Of a stretch of 64,000 nt of DNA, positions 11,806 to 23,768 are shown piece by piece. The position numbers and the translations under genes were made by a program. The stretch is taken from contig OX327702.1 in the NCBI GenBank assembly GCA_946807835.1, positions 18,042,001 through 18,106,000 on the forward strand. The letters run 5' to 3'. Within the stretch, counting starts at the first letter, position 1; every line of letters begins with the position of its first letter. The notes under the pieces were generated by a model. It was not told the DNA's origin. It saw only the letters and a list, made by a program, of their open reading frames with translations, and searched no databases. This DNA is from Ailanthus altissimus. Taxonomy: Eukaryota; Streptophyta; Magnoliopsida; Sapindales; Simaroubaceae.

Positions 11806-12714
11806 CTAATTTCTCTTCAATCTACTGTTGAGGTTGTGTTGGCATGCTATAAGGGTCAACCCAATCTGAATTATAGAAGTTGATGTAGCGATTGTGCTGT
11901 TGTACTTAATAGTTATCCATATAGTGCATAGGCTCCATGCATTGGCCATTTGGATGGGTTGTCTATTAATAGCATTAGCTCTAATGGCATCTAAATATTT
12001 GATCAATAGGTTAATTTGTGTAGCTAGTGAGATAAGTGCCCCTTCATTATATGTGTTTGTAATTCTTCTTAGGGTTGTTCTCTCTACTGGCCATTGATAA
12101 CTATTGGATGTCATCTCCTCTAACAGGTCATATGCTTCGTTAATTGACTTATTCATTAATGCTCTACCTGCTGCGGCATCTATTATAATCCTCAATTGCC
12201 CCATTAAGCCATTATAGAACGTCTGCACAAGTAACCACTTTGGAATCCCATGATGGGGATATCTGCTCAGCATTATTTTATACCGCTCCCATACTTCATA
12301 AAGTGTTTTTGAGTCATACTGCATGAAAGAAGTGATGTCATTCCTTATTATCCTTACTGTCTTGGCCAGTGGAAAGAATTTAGATAGACATTGTTGGGCA
12401 AAGTCATCCCATGTTGTAATTGATCCTGATAGTAGTGACATCAACCAACGTTTTGCCTTATCTCGAAGTGAAAAAAGAAATAGTCGTAATCGTATTGCAT
12501 CATCTGAGACTCCATCGTATTTGAACAAATCACAAATTTCTAGAAAATTTATGATATATTCATTTCGATCATCGCATGGATGTCCACTAAACTGAACAGA
12601 GTCTTTCAACATTTGGATTACTTCTGGCTGTATTTCAAAGTAGTTGGTATTTATTGTTGGTCGACATATGTTGGGTTGAATGCTGTAAATTGTAAGGATT
12701 GAATAATCTCTCAA
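11806..12714 (-). CDS. Athila-type retrotransposon gag (nearly intact ORF)
   Basis: A 302-residue open frame encoding the capsid precursor of a Ty3/gypsy Athila-type retrotransposon, which would assemble the cytoplasmic particle around element RNA. Residues about 25-215 hold the retrotransposon gag domain. Its blocks include FEIQPEVIQMLKDSVQFSG, FLEICDLFKYDGVSDDAIRL, a FSLRDKAKRWL block, TTWDDFAQQCLSKFFP, RNDITSF, YEVWERYKIMLSRYPHHGIP, FYNGL, and INEAYDLLEEMTSNSYQWP. The last 60 or so residues look frameshifted, because another frame gives the usual later gag sequence (MEPMHYMDNY, then PYSMPTQPQQ). No zinc knuckle is visible. It is the only long frame of the element and sits 212 bases from the primer site, as expected. 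It is probably not expressed as a functional protein. Confidence 0.8.
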   Translation of the reverse strand: MRDYSILTIYSIQPNICRPTINTNYFEIQPEVIQMLKDSVQFSGHPCDDRNEYIINFLEICDLFKYDGVSDDAIRLRLFLFSLRDKAKRWLMSLLSGSITTWDDFAQQCLSKFFPLAKTVRIIRNDITSFMQYDSKTLYEVWERYKIMLSRYPHHGIPKWLLVQTFYNGLMGQLRIIIDAAAGRALMNKSINEAYDLLEEMTSNSYQWPVERTTLRRITNTYNEGALISLATQINLLIKYLDAIRANAINRQPIQMANAWSLCTIWITIKYNSTIATSTSIIQIGLTLIACQHNLNSRLKRN

Positions 12715-12925
12715 AAATCTATGTTCTTCTACTTACTATTGAAGCTGAAATTGATAGGCCATGATATATCTCTAAAAGGTATCATAAAAAAACAAAAACA
12801 AAAGTAATTGAAAAGAAACTATACAAAAAATAAAAAAGGACTTATATGACAAATACAATAAAATAATTCTGAAGTACAAATAAGAAAGATCAGTATTAAT
12901 ATTGGCAAAAACAAAATATTATCTT

Positions 12926-12944
12926 TGACAACGGTGCCAAAAAC
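12926..12944 (-). other. Primer-binding site, tRNA-Asp type
   Basis: The minus strand reads TGGCACCGTTGTCAAAGAT just inside the LTR border. The first 12 bases match the usual Athila primer site TGGCGCCGTTGC, complementary to the 3' end of tRNA-Asp, with two changes. It fixes the orientation of the element and the LTR edge at 12946. Confidence 0.75.
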
Positions 12945-12945
12945 T

Positions 12946-14392
12946 TGATGCGATATTTTTATATCTTAAAATTAAGCACAAGTATACGCTATTGTAATAA
13001 GTAATAAAGGGACTTATAAAGTCGGATGTCGAACCTACACGGATAATTTTTATTTTTTACCAAATAGTAAAATTATATCTTTCTAGTAATTATTCAGAAA
13101 AATCAAATCTTAATTTTGCAATAAATTTAAGTAAAATAAAATGCATAAAATAAATGACAACTCAAATAAAATAAAATAAAATAGCAATATAGAGAAAGCA
13201 TAGGGTTAATTACTATCCTTCAATATGTATTCTAAAGATTAATCATTTTAATATTTATATCCCTTAATTCTTATTATTGGTCAATAAACTAATGTATTCA
13301 CAAGACTCTCCCAAGATCATGTAAGTATATTTTAATTTACCAAATACCTATATTTCTATGGTACTTATAATAAATTAAGATTCATTAAGAACAAGTCTTA
13401 TTGACCATACATGCTAATTAGGTATATTCCTATCCTAATTCGAAACTTGCATATGCAACATTGAATGTTAATCTATAATCATACATCAAATTATTTAGAT
13501 TTAAATACAATGATGCCTCTTCCGAGTTTATCAAAGTATTACTAATCAATTATAATATTGATAAGATATTATGAAGCATTAATAACAAATAATTTGAATA
13601 ATAGAGAAATGAGTTCAAATAAATATTAAAAGGATCCAACAATTAAGCTCACATAATGAGTTTCAGTAATAACCCTAAAAAATAAATTTAGCTCATGGTA
13701 ACAAGAGAATTATGGCTGAACACTAAAATAAATATGATACAACCAAAAGTAAACCAATATAAATGTTAATTCGCAGTTGGTTAATACACCAAATATTCGT
13801 TAATAATTTCTTACTTCCTTGAATTCCACTTGCTGCTCTCTCTAAAATTGCTCCTTTTTTATATGTTGTGGCTCTAAGAGCCTTAAGTTATGTCTTTTTT
13901 AAGGTCTGAAATGAGTGACCTTTATATAAGAATTGTTTGGAGTCTTAGAGTTATATTTCTTTTAGGTTTAGGAAAAATGCACTATTCACCACTGCAATGA
14001 ACATTGTTCATCGCTGTGGCGAAAGTACTATAGCACGGGCTGTTCACAGGCACTGTTCACGCAATACTGTTCATCACATACTGTTCACTTAGCGCTACAA
14101 TGATATGTCTTGGGCGTTGGAATTTCACTGGGGCAAAATACTGTTCACCGCTTCAGCGATGTACTATAACAAAATCACTGTTTACTAAATACTATAATGA
14201 TTAATGTAGTGTTTTTATTGTAGCATTTTATGTTTTGCTTTATTTTCCTTAGATTTTCATTTTCAATTGCTCAATTGACTTCAAACCTACAAAATGACAA
14301 TAAAACATATAAAAAAACCTAATATTTTTATTAAAATGAGCAATTAATTAAGTTAAGAAAGTTAAAATAATAAATATAATTTACGCTTATCA
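12946..14392 (-). repeat. 5' LTR (family L1) of the Athila-type element
   Basis: 1,447 bp from TGATGCG to CGCTTATCA. Like its sisters it carries a cluster of ACTGTTCAC and CACTGT/ACTGTAGC-like motifs at about 13980-14220. Confidence 0.85.
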
Positions 14393-14950
14393 ACGAAGTA
14401 TCCTCTTTATAAATTAAAGTGGAAGATTTAAAGGCTAAGAAGAACACTCTATAGAGGACAGTCAGTTAGCTATAGGAGCAAGTGTCTGCAACTAATGTTT
14501 AGCTTCAGAGAAAGAACAATTAGCTAAGGGAAGTTAACAATTGAGTTACTATAGGCACTAACTTATTGAATGCATCTAAGTTTCAGATGGTTGAATTAGA
14601 AGCGGAGGCAAGGAGGTTAAGGATAACTTTAGAGAAATTCTAATAGGTCATCACTACTTCTAAGGCTTAGACTGAGGTTATTAACACCTAATGGAGTAGA
14701 AAATTGGGCGCAACCAAGGGGCATAGATTCAGAGTTGGATCTATTCTTTTTAATACAGACAACTTTTATAATATTTTGATGTTGTTTACGAGTGGTACTG
14801 AGGTTGGTCTATAAGGAATTTGAGGATGAGCCAGGGTAGATCCACTAGGACTCAATTGGCAAGGGAGCTTCCAAAACTAACCCTAATGTGATTTGAGCTC
14901 CCAAATTAGTCCTTGGATGAAGAGTAGTTGGACCCTTTCCATACTTTAGC
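14393..14950 (+). pseudogene. Tat-1 antisense accessory ORF, second part
   Basis: Continues the plus-strand ORF interrupted at 7945. With stops it reads VEDLKAKKNTL, QVSATNV, LQRKNN, LREVNN, NLLNASKFQMVELEAEARRL, ITLEKF, then GTEVGL near 14795. The pattern is helix-rich and coiled-coil-like. The minus-strand relative at 37181-37900 has KVYVANV, LQKKHNKL, EVSNQ, DLLKASKV, ELKRTLDNF and GIEVGL in the same order. From about 14950 to 15520 I see no coding signal. Confidence 0.6.
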
Positions 14951-15519
14951 TTCCTCGAGATTCTTTGTTATTTTTGTAAAAAATGAATGAGAAAAAACAT
15001 ATATAATAACTTTTATGAATTAAAAGAGAAAGTACTTTTTTTATATCTGACTATTCTTTATTTGTTATGAAAATTTTCCTATGTGTCACTTACCTTTTAA
15101 GGCCTATGATATTTTATGTGTTATATGAGTTTAGCTTTAAAACTTTACTAAGTGTCAACTTGCTTTGGAGGAGGTTGTCGTATGTAATTTTAGATTTTTG
15201 AAAATATATTAATTGTTGCTTTCTAACATATGTTGTTTTATGTTTTGTAAAAAATTTGCTAAGGCTTGGTTCCTCATATAAGTATTATAATAAAATTTTA
15301 TAAAAAATTGTTGGTGTTACTTCTCTAGTATTATTCTAATTTTTGTGATCTGTTGTTTTTTTTTTAAAAACTTTTAGTGATTTTGAGGCTAAAGTACTAG
15401 TTGTGAAAGTGATTCTAGCTTCCTTTGTTTTTTTGGAAAGATTTACTTATTCTTTTAATCTCATTTATGCTTTAATTTTCTTGTTGTCTAATTTTGGATG
15501 CTTGTATTTCTTTTTTTAA

Positions 15520-16175
15520 TGTGCCGAGCTTTCTTGGGTCTTTCACAAGAAAGGGTGATTCTTATAACTTCGTAGCACAAAGGTGATTCTATTATTTGAC
15601 TGTGTGAGCTTCCTTAAGAAAGGTAGTCCATGGGCACACGACCCTTCTAAGAAAAGGTAATTTTTTTATGTGAACTTCCTATAGAAAGGTAGCTTAGGCA
15701 CATGACCCTTCTAAGGATTGTATATCTGATATTTTGACTTTGTAAGTTTCCCAATAAAGGGTAACCTATGGATATATGATCCTTCTTGGAAATATAGTTT
15801 AGATATTCTAACTTTGTGATCTTCCCAAGAAAGAGTGGCCTATAAACACAAAATCTTTTCAAGGAAGGTATCTCTAATATTTTGACTTTGAAAGCTTCCT
15901 GGGGAAGGGTGGCCATATTAGCACACAACTCTTCCAATGAAGGTATTTCTAATAATATAACTTTAGAGCTTCCCAAGAAAGGGTAGCTTATAAGTATACG
16001 ACCCTTCTAGATAAGGTATTTTTAATATTTTGACTTTGTGATCTTCTAAAAAAAAGGGCGGCCTATAGGCACACCACCTTTCCAGGGAAGGTATTTATGA
16101 TATTTCTAATATTCTGAGCTCTCCAAGAAATGGTGGCTATAGGCACACGACCCTTCTAAGGGAAAGTAATTTTGA
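15520..16175. repeat. Minisatellite, about 9 units of about 74 bp, in the Tat-1 3' region
   Basis: Degenerate tandem units share the phrases 'attttgactttgtgagctt', CCCAAGAAAGGGTGGCCTATAGG and CACACGACCCTTCTAAGGGAAGG. The phrase GACCCTTCTA or a variant recurs near 15640, 15706, 15780, 15850, 15925, 16000, 16075 and 16149. It lies between the integrase end (16255) and the antisense ORF, which is the 3' untranslated zone where Tat elements are known to accumulate tandem repeats. Confidence 0.85.
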
Positions 16176-16254
16176 TAGAATTATAGAACCATGTAAAATG
16201 AATAATACTTCATCTATATGATTGAGAAACTAAAAATATACTTTCATATAGAAT

Positions 16255-17420
16255 TTCTTGAGTTTTGAAATGTTCAATGATGTAGGGATGGGTTTTCCTT
16301 TCATAGTTTGCAGAATGAAAACTCTTTGGCCCAAAATTTTAATGACTTCGTATGGTCGTTCCCATGTCGCTGCCATTTTACCAATGCTTTGTTCTTAATT
16401 TATATCTAGTGCCTTCCTTAGCATCAAGTCTCCTTCATTGATTGTCCTTTATTGGACTTTGTTGTCGTATTACTTTTTTCATCCTTTTCTTACAAACAGT
16501 AGAATGATTGTTGCGACTCTACGAGCTTTATTGACAAGATCTTTGGCTAAGAAAAGGTATTCATCGTTTAGTTCTAATCTCGCTAACTGGGTCCATAAGG
16601 TAGGAATGAATACTTCTATGAAAATTACTGCTTTCGTCTTGTATGCCAATGTGTAGGGTGTGTTTTTAGTTGATTTGTTTCGATTGTTCTATACACCTAA
16701 AGAACTCCTAAGAGTTCGTTTAGCCATTTTTCTTTCTTTCATTCCAGTTGGTTTTCTTTAGGATTGTGAAGATTGTCATGTTAGTGATGTCTTCATGGCT
16801 GTTTCCATAGGGATAGCTATAGGAAGAGAATTTCTGTTGAATTTTTTATTTTTTGTAGAAGGCTATTATGATTATACTAATGTATTACTTCCTATTATCT
16901 AAAACCAATACCTACAACATTCCATATCCAGTGATGATGTTAGTCAATAAGAATTTCTTTACCTCAGTGCCAGTTATGTTGTTATAGGCTTCATCTTTTA
17001 CCCATTTTGTAAAATAATCTATTTCTAGGAAGACGAATCACTTTCTATCAGGCACTAGGGGTAAGGAGGCTATGATGTCCATTCCTTATTGAACGAAAAG
17101 CTATGGGTTGGTGATCATGTTCAGGTTTCCAATTGAGAGGAGGATGAGTGTAATGTGTTTCTAGCACTTCTTACACTTCCTTATTTAATCTAAAGCATCT
17201 TTTTATATAATGGGCCATTAGTAACCTAGCCTAAAGATTTTGTGGGCAAGGGTCTTTCTGCTATAGTGGTTCCTACACTCCCTTCGTGTAGCTCCTTGAT
17301 TATTTTCGTTCTTTTCTCTTTGGACACGGATCATATGTATAGTCTAAAGAATGCCATTCTATATAATTCTTCTTCTTATGGTGTAAATTTTTAAAATTTC
17401 CTTTTGAGCTTTCTATCATC
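16255..17420 (-). pseudogene. Tat-1 integrase, degenerate
   Basis: Minus-strand translation gives the integrase parts in order. The zinc-binding region comes first (LHEGSVGTTIAERPLPTKSLG at about 17290-17215, WPI, KKDALD, RKCKKC at about 17165). The catalytic core follows (DYFTKWVKDEAYNNITGTEV, LLTNIITGYGML, VLDN at about 17030-16910), and then a C-terminal block (WERPYEVIKILG, LQTMKGKPIP at about 16370-16265). The first catalytic Asp is read as part of EIDYFTKW and the second as LDN. Many stops and frame changes separate the blocks, so no integrase could be made. Integrase inserts element cDNA into host DNA in the nucleus. The solo LTR at 17470 interrupts the gene just upstream. Confidence 0.8.
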
Positions 17421-17469
17421 CTTTTAATCCGCAGGTAGCTTCCCATATTGCAAGAAATTAATATAATAG

Positions 17470-19622
17470 TGTTGTCGGGGATCTAATACATGTGGGTGTA
17501 TGCATGTGCTATTGTGTCTATTATCTAAATACGTATCAAATACGAATTTAAACGCAGCGGAAGCGTAAAACATGCAATAAACATAATAAATTAATTAATT
17601 AATCACATTAATATATTAGTAAATGTTAGAGAACTCACCTCAACGTGTAACGTTATACATGTATTTTTTTTCCGGAGTCCACATGGAGACTAACTCGCGG
17701 GTAGTTCTAGTCACCAACATGGTGAGCTTGGTGAGCTAGAACAACAACCCTCTATGCAGCACTAGGTTTAACTCTTAAACCTCAAAATAGTCGGTGTATC
17801 TTTTTATCTTTTTCTCAAAAAAGATAAAAAGTGGAGAATTTGAAACAATTCACAAATGTTCCAATTAGAAGCATAGAGAAAATGAAACAATTTCATTTTC
17901 CCTCCCTTTTTTTCTTCTTCTCTTCTTTTTCTTTTCTTCTTTTCTTTCTTCTTCTTCTCCGTTTCTCTTGGCCAAATTTGGCCAAAACACACACTTTTTA
18001 CTTTTAATTTTCACACATCTCACTCATATATATCTAATATATATTAAAATAAAAATATAATATATTTTATAATATAAATAATAATATAATATTAATAATG
18101 GGTGCCAATTATTTCTTACCCAAAATATAATATTATATAATAAATATAATATAATATAATAATATATTATAATGAGATATTTTGATTATTTAACTATTAA
18201 ATAATTAAAGTGTGAAATGACCATTTTACCCCTTATAAATAGTTACCAAGTCTACCCCCTAGTGGATCCCACCAAATTCACACTGGGGTAAACTGAACCG
18301 AGAGTCTATAATGCTCCACGTGTCATTATACAATTAGTAAATAACAAATATTGACTAATTATTGTATTTAACACTTAAATACGGACACGCGCGCTTTCCT
18401 GTGGTATTGCTGAATATTACTGGATTAAACACTTTAATCTGGCACACTGTCCTAGTGCACAACGAGTACACTCCATATCGCGGGACTCTCTAGGTCCTAC
18501 GCCCAATTCGTCAAACGAAACTATTTCATGAGTCCGTGAGCAATGCCCCACACACATGTCACGAATAAACAAATCAGTGCGTTGAACCATACAAGTTGAG
18601 GTTACAACGCATACATATAGTCCTTTTGTCATGATATCCTGGATGTGCGGGCATATAGATCATCACTGTCAAATCCTCTAGTGCTCATCCATGTCTTATC
18701 TCTAGACTTGTATCTCATATAATAATATGTACAAACTCATTTTCTATATTGTTCTACCTTGGCAGAACTCCTTCTCAAGATTAATGCTTGTAGCCACAAA
18801 CTTTCTGAGATACAGTCTCGATGTATCTAGATATCAAATACCCTATGCGAGCTGACGGATCCCATATTTGTACACACCAGACTCTATAAGCATCAAACCA
18901 TGTCCAGCGACATCCCGCGATCACACCATGAAAAGTCTGTGACATACGTGGAACTAAAGTATAGTGGATCACTTACAAGCCCATCGTGGAACTCAAGTCA
19001 AAGAATCACGTATACTACTCAACTCGAGAGGACCCTCCATTAACTGCTAACATATGGTGTCTATCAGAGACCCTCATGAGTCTGTCCCATATCCAGTCCT
19101 AACTAGATACCCATATGTCAATACAAACTCCAAGCTCACAGTCAGTTAGGAACGACCATCTATAACCTATAGGTACGACATATTCTGATCTATATATTAA
19201 AGGTATCAACCAACAGACCCGCATCGGCAAAAATAGATCAGGGACAATTATTCGAGAACATACTTGCGTAACTAGCATTTTCTAGCACTCGATTACAACT
19301 CTTGCAACTATACAGTTACTGGTATATTCCCAAGTCTATGTCTCATTACAAATAAGGCTCCAACTCTTGGATCTGCTAAGTATTATAATCAGGTAACACT
19401 TAGCTTTACTAATATTTAACATTTATATCTCTTGGCTAACTATGAGCCCTTATCTAAACTCCTTTAGATCTGATCTGAACACCTTTAGATTGTACAATGT
19501 CTGTAACATTACATTGCATAGTACCATATTAATTGGTATTAATGATTTAATGAGAATGTACACTTGTATAATACACAAGTATATGTACATTTAGGGATGG
19601 CACGTAAGCACCGACCCTAACA
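17470..19622 (-). repeat. Solo LTR, family L3 copy 1
   Basis: 2,153 bp from TGTTGTCGGGG to CCGACCCTAACA, flanked by the perfect 5-bp target duplication AATAG (17465-17469 and 19623-19627). No internal retrotransposon sequence lies inside, so it is a solo LTR left by recombination. A pyrimidine-rich tract (17905-17960) and an AT-rich block (18040-18180) lie within it. The strand is a guess, based on the TGTTAGGG end and the CGCTTTCG-type end of the inverted copy at 21662. Confidence 0.9.
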
Positions 19623-19933
19623 AATAGGTCATCTAATTATTAGAAGCTATGATTTCAATTTTTACTTCATATTATTTTTTTTAATTCTTTTTCCCATGTC
19701 ATTTTCTTTATGGTGGAAAGTGGAGTTATTTTGTAGAGTGAATGTTCTTTTATAATACTTTCTTGGTAAGTTTATCTGCTTTTACGTTTGGTTTCTAGGT
19801 ATCTATGTGATTATGACTTTTTACAGTCCTTGTAAGGTTTCTTTCTTATAGCGAGATAACTATTCATCATTTATTCTTTAGTTATGTAATCTTTATTCCA
19901 CTGGGAGTTGACTAAGGCTGACTGGGTGTATAT

Positions 19934-21640
19934 TTAGAGTCTCTTTATCATCAATTGGTTGGCTATCAGTAGTCCCTCAATCAAAGCCTTGTATTTTGCC
20001 TCATTGTTGAAAGTTAGCAATAGTAGTTTCACTACATGTTCTAGTATAAGCCCTTCTGGGCTTTTAATTCTTGCTTCTAAGCCTAACTCTTTTTGGTTGG
20101 AGAATTTATCTATGTGCATTTGTCAATTTTCCCATATGTTTGTGGGTTCTGATAGTAGCGTATTGTCTTTTACTATAGGTTTACATTTTAATAAGAATAC
20201 TGACATTGATTATCCCTTGATAATGGTCTTTGGCTAGTACTCAATGTCTAAGTGTATTAGTCCCATTGCCATCTTGGCGACTCTTCCCATAACATCCAAT
20301 TTAGACATAATGCTTTTTAGCTGGTAAAAAGTGCATACTATGATAGGATGTGCTTTAAAATAGTTTCTAAGCTTGTCATTAGCTTGCATGATAAAGAGGA
20401 CAAGCTTTTTAACTATTGAGCATCTAGTTTCTACATTTAATAGTATTTTGCTAGTGTAAAATATAGGCTTCTGTTGGCTATCTTCTTTCTTAAATAGTAC
20501 CACACAAACATCTACCCTTTAAAAATGCAAGATAAAGGAATAAAGTCTTGTTAGGAAGCAATATGGGCAAAATTGAAGGGTTTTAAAATACTTTTTCAAA
20601 TTTTGTAGTACTTTTGTCTATTTTAGCCTCATGGGTTCCTATTTTAGCTTTGATGCTTTGAAAGAAAGGTCAGCATTTTTCAAACATCTTGGTGATGAAT
20701 CTATTTAATATTGTTACCCTTTTAGTCAAGATCTATATTTCATTCAACATCCTATAATCATGGTGTTTTTTAGAGCTTAAACTTGTGATGGATTGGTCTT
20801 AATTCCTTTTATGCTCACGATATCCACTAAAAAGTTCTAGGATAAGATTCTAAAGATGCATTTGGTTGGGTTCAAAAATACTTCTTACAAGTTTGCTATA
20901 TAATTCTTCGATGCTTTACTTTTGACCATTGTGCCATTAATGTAGGCTACCACTATTTTTCCTATTAGCTTTCTAAAACCTTTGTTGACTAACCTCTAAA
21001 AAGTAGTTTCTACATTCTTTCATACGAATGACATTACTTTTTCTTTCTTTGTCTTTTTAGTCCATCTTTATTTGGTTATACCAGTTGTAGGCATCTAAGA
21101 AGTACAATCTTTCATATCTGGTCGTGGCATCCACCATCTAATTTATCTTGGGAAGTGGGAATGAGTTTTTACGGGGTTGCCTTATTGAGATTTATGTAGT
21201 CCACGCAGACTTGTCACTTTCCACTCTTCTTTCTTATAACTACTTTGTTGGAAAGCCATTTTGGATTATGAGACTTCTTAATAAAATTGACTTCTAACAA
21301 TTTGTTCACTACATCCACTAATGATCTTGTTCCATTTTAGTGTGAACCTTCTTTGTCTCTATTTAACTGAGGGTATAGTCTTTGCTAATTCTCAGCTTAT
21401 AGCACACCACACTAGATTTTTATCGATAATGTCTTTATAGAACCAATCAAATACATCCTAATTCTTCTTCAATAGTTCAATCATCTTTGTTATCTCTTCC
21501 TCAATTATGTTAATGCTTAGTAGCACATTTCAATGGATTATGAAAGGATTCAATTGTACTTTTTCTATATCTTTGATGCTAGGCATGGTATACTCTTCTT
21601 TTTTCCAATGAAATCCCTTTTGCCATTGATCTTGTAATTG
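19934..21640 (-). pseudogene. Tat-1 reverse transcriptase and double RNase H
   Basis: On the minus strand, about 21600-21540 gives MPSIKDIEKVQLNP. About 21210-21070 gives the RT block VCVDYINLNKATP, then IPTSQDKLDGG. About 20740-20640 gives RVTILNRFITKMFEKC and PFFQSIKAKI. At 20503-20234 is the retroviral-type RNase H with QQKPIFYTSKILLNVETR, YFKAHPIIVCTF and HLDIEY. At 20119-19934 is a second RNase H with SPEGLILEHVVKLLLLTFNN, EAKYKALIEGLLIANQL. A second, plant archaeal-type RNase H after the first is diagnostic of the Tat/Ogre lineage. The YxDD region of RT is not readable. It would copy element RNA into cDNA, but this copy has many stops. Confidence 0.85.
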
Positions 21641-21661
21641 TTATTCATTTTTTGTTGTTTC

Positions 21662-23768
21662 TGTTAGGGTTGGTGCTTACGTGCCATCCCTGACTGTACA
21701 TATACTTGTGTATTTATACAAGTGTACATTCTCATTAAATTGCTAATACCCATTAATATAGTACTATGCAATCTAACGTTACAAATATTGTATGATCTGA
21801 AGGAGTCCAGATCAGATCTAAAAGAGTTTAGATAAAGGCCTACAGTTAGCCACACTGAGAGATATAAATGCTAAATGTTAGCACAGCTAAGTGTTAACGG
21901 GTTATAATACTCAGTAAATCCAAGAGTTGAAGCCTTGTCTGTAATGGGATATAGACATGGGAATATACTAGTAACTGCATAGTTACAAGAGTTGCAATCG
22001 GGTGCTAGAAAATGCTAGTTACGTAAGTATGTTCTTGAATTATAGTCCCTGATCTATTTTTTCCAATGCAGGTCTGTCAGTTGATACCTTTAATATATAG
22101 ATCAGCATATGTCATACCTATAAGGTATAGATGGTCGTTCTTGGCTGACTGTGAGCTTGGAGCTTGTATTGACATATGGGTATCCATTTAGGACTGGATA
22201 TAGGACAGACTCACGAGGGCCTCTGATAGACACCTTATGTAAGCTGTCAACGGAGGGTCCTCTCAAGTTGAGTAGTATACATGGTCCTTTGACCTGAGTT
22301 CCACGGTGGGCTTGTAAGTGATCCACAATACTTTGGTTCCATGGATGTCAAAGACCTTTCATGGTGTAACCGTTGGGTGTTGCTGGGTATGGTCTGATGT
22401 TTATGGAGTCTGGTACGTACAGATATAGGATTCGTCAGCTCGCATAAGGAGTTTGATATCCAAATGCTTCAAGATTATATCTCAGAAAGTCTTGTGGCCA
22501 CAAGCATTAATCCTAGAAAAGAGATCCGTCAGGGTGGAATAATATGGCAAAAGAGTTTACGCATATTATTCAATGAGATACAAGTCTGGAGATAAGACAT
22601 GGATGAACACTAGAGGATTTGATGGTGATAATCTATATCCCATACATCCTGGATATCATGGCGAAAGAACTATACGTATGCGTTGTAACCTCAACTTGTA
22701 TGGTTCAACGCACTGATTTGTATATCCGTGATGTATGTGTGGGGCATTGCTTACGGACTCATGGAATAATTTTATTTGACGAATCGGGCGTAGGACTTAG
22801 GGAGTCCTGCGATATAGAGTGTACTCGTTGTGTACCAGGGCAGCATGTAGGATTACATTGTTTAATCCAGCAATATTCAGCACGATCACAAGAATGCATG
22901 CGTGTTTGTATTTAAGTGTTAAATACAATAATTAGTCAATAACTGTTATTTACTAATTGTATAATAACACGTGGTGCATTGTGGATGCTCGGTTGAGTTT
23001 ACCCAAGTGTGAGATTTGATGAGACCCACTAGGGGGTAGATTTGGTAACTATTTATAAGGGGCAAAATGATCATTTCACACTTGAATTATTTAATAGTTA
23101 AATAATTAAAATATCTCTCATTATTATATATTATTATATTATATAATATTTTATTATATGATATTATATATATTAATATATTATTTTGGTGCCAAATAGT
23201 TGGCACCCATTATATATTATTATTATTATTATATTAATATTTTATTATATATATAAATATGAGAGAGATGAGAAGGTTAATTGGTGTGTGCATTTTGGCT
23301 GAGAAGCAAAAATGAAAATGGAAAAAAAAAAGAAAAAAAAGAAAAAATAAAATTGTTTCATTTTTCTCTATGATTCTAATTGAAGCAATAGTGAATTGCT
23401 TCAAATCTCCATTTTCTTATCCTTTTGGAGAAAATGATGAAAACACACCCAACTATTTTGAGAATTAAGAGTTAATCCCGTGCTGGATATAGAGTTACTG
23501 TTCTAGCTCACCAAGCCCACCATGTTGATGACTAGAACTGCCCACAAGTTGGTCTCCATGCGAACTCCAAGAAAATACGTGTATAACGTTACATGTTGAG
23601 ATGAATTCTCTACCTTATTAATATATTAATGTGATTAATATATTTATTTATTGTGTTTATTGTTTAATTTAACGCTTTCGCCGCGTATAATATGTATATG
23701 ATATGTATTTTAGGTAATAGACACAATTGCATATACATACACCCACGTATATTAGATCCCCAACAACA
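21662..23768 (+). repeat. Solo LTR, family L3 copy 2, inverted
   Basis: 2,107 bp from TGTTAGGGTTGG to GATCCCCAACAACA, the reverse complement of copies 1 and 5 over the full length. The ends are TG and CA. The flanks (GTTTC at 21657, ATTTA at 23769) share only TTT, so a duplication is not clear. It separates the Tat protease from reverse transcriptase. Confidence 0.8.

Larger units (their letters stand above)
7946..14392 (-). mobile_element. Athila-type element with both LTRs, pol deleted
   Basis: A two-LTR structure (7946-9445 and 12946-14392), oriented minus. A primer site sits beside the right LTR, a long gag ORF at 11806-12714, a pol tail remnant at about 10985-11195, and a polypurine tract beside the left LTR. 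Protease, reverse transcriptase and most of integrase are absent, so it could only have moved with proteins from relatives. It splits the Tat antisense ORF. The LTRs differ by many substitutions and small indels, so insertion is old. The flanking five bases (GTAAG at 7941, ACGAA or CGAAG after 14392) do not form a clean target duplication. Confidence 0.8.

Noticed and set aside
11894..12595. Plus-strand open frames over the Athila gag
   Set aside because: Shadows of the gag frame on the minus strand.
15520..16175. Possible CRISPR-like array
   Set aside because: Units are contiguous and degenerate along their whole length, with no identical repeats and unique spacers; it is a minisatellite in a plant retrotransposon.
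17905..17960. Basic glutamate/lysine-rich open frame on minus
   Set aside because: Produced by a pyrimidine-rich tract within a solo LTR.
22619..22915. 98-codon open frame as a gene
   Set aside because: Lies within a solo LTR and is shared only by sister LTRs; reported as a finding, not as a gene.
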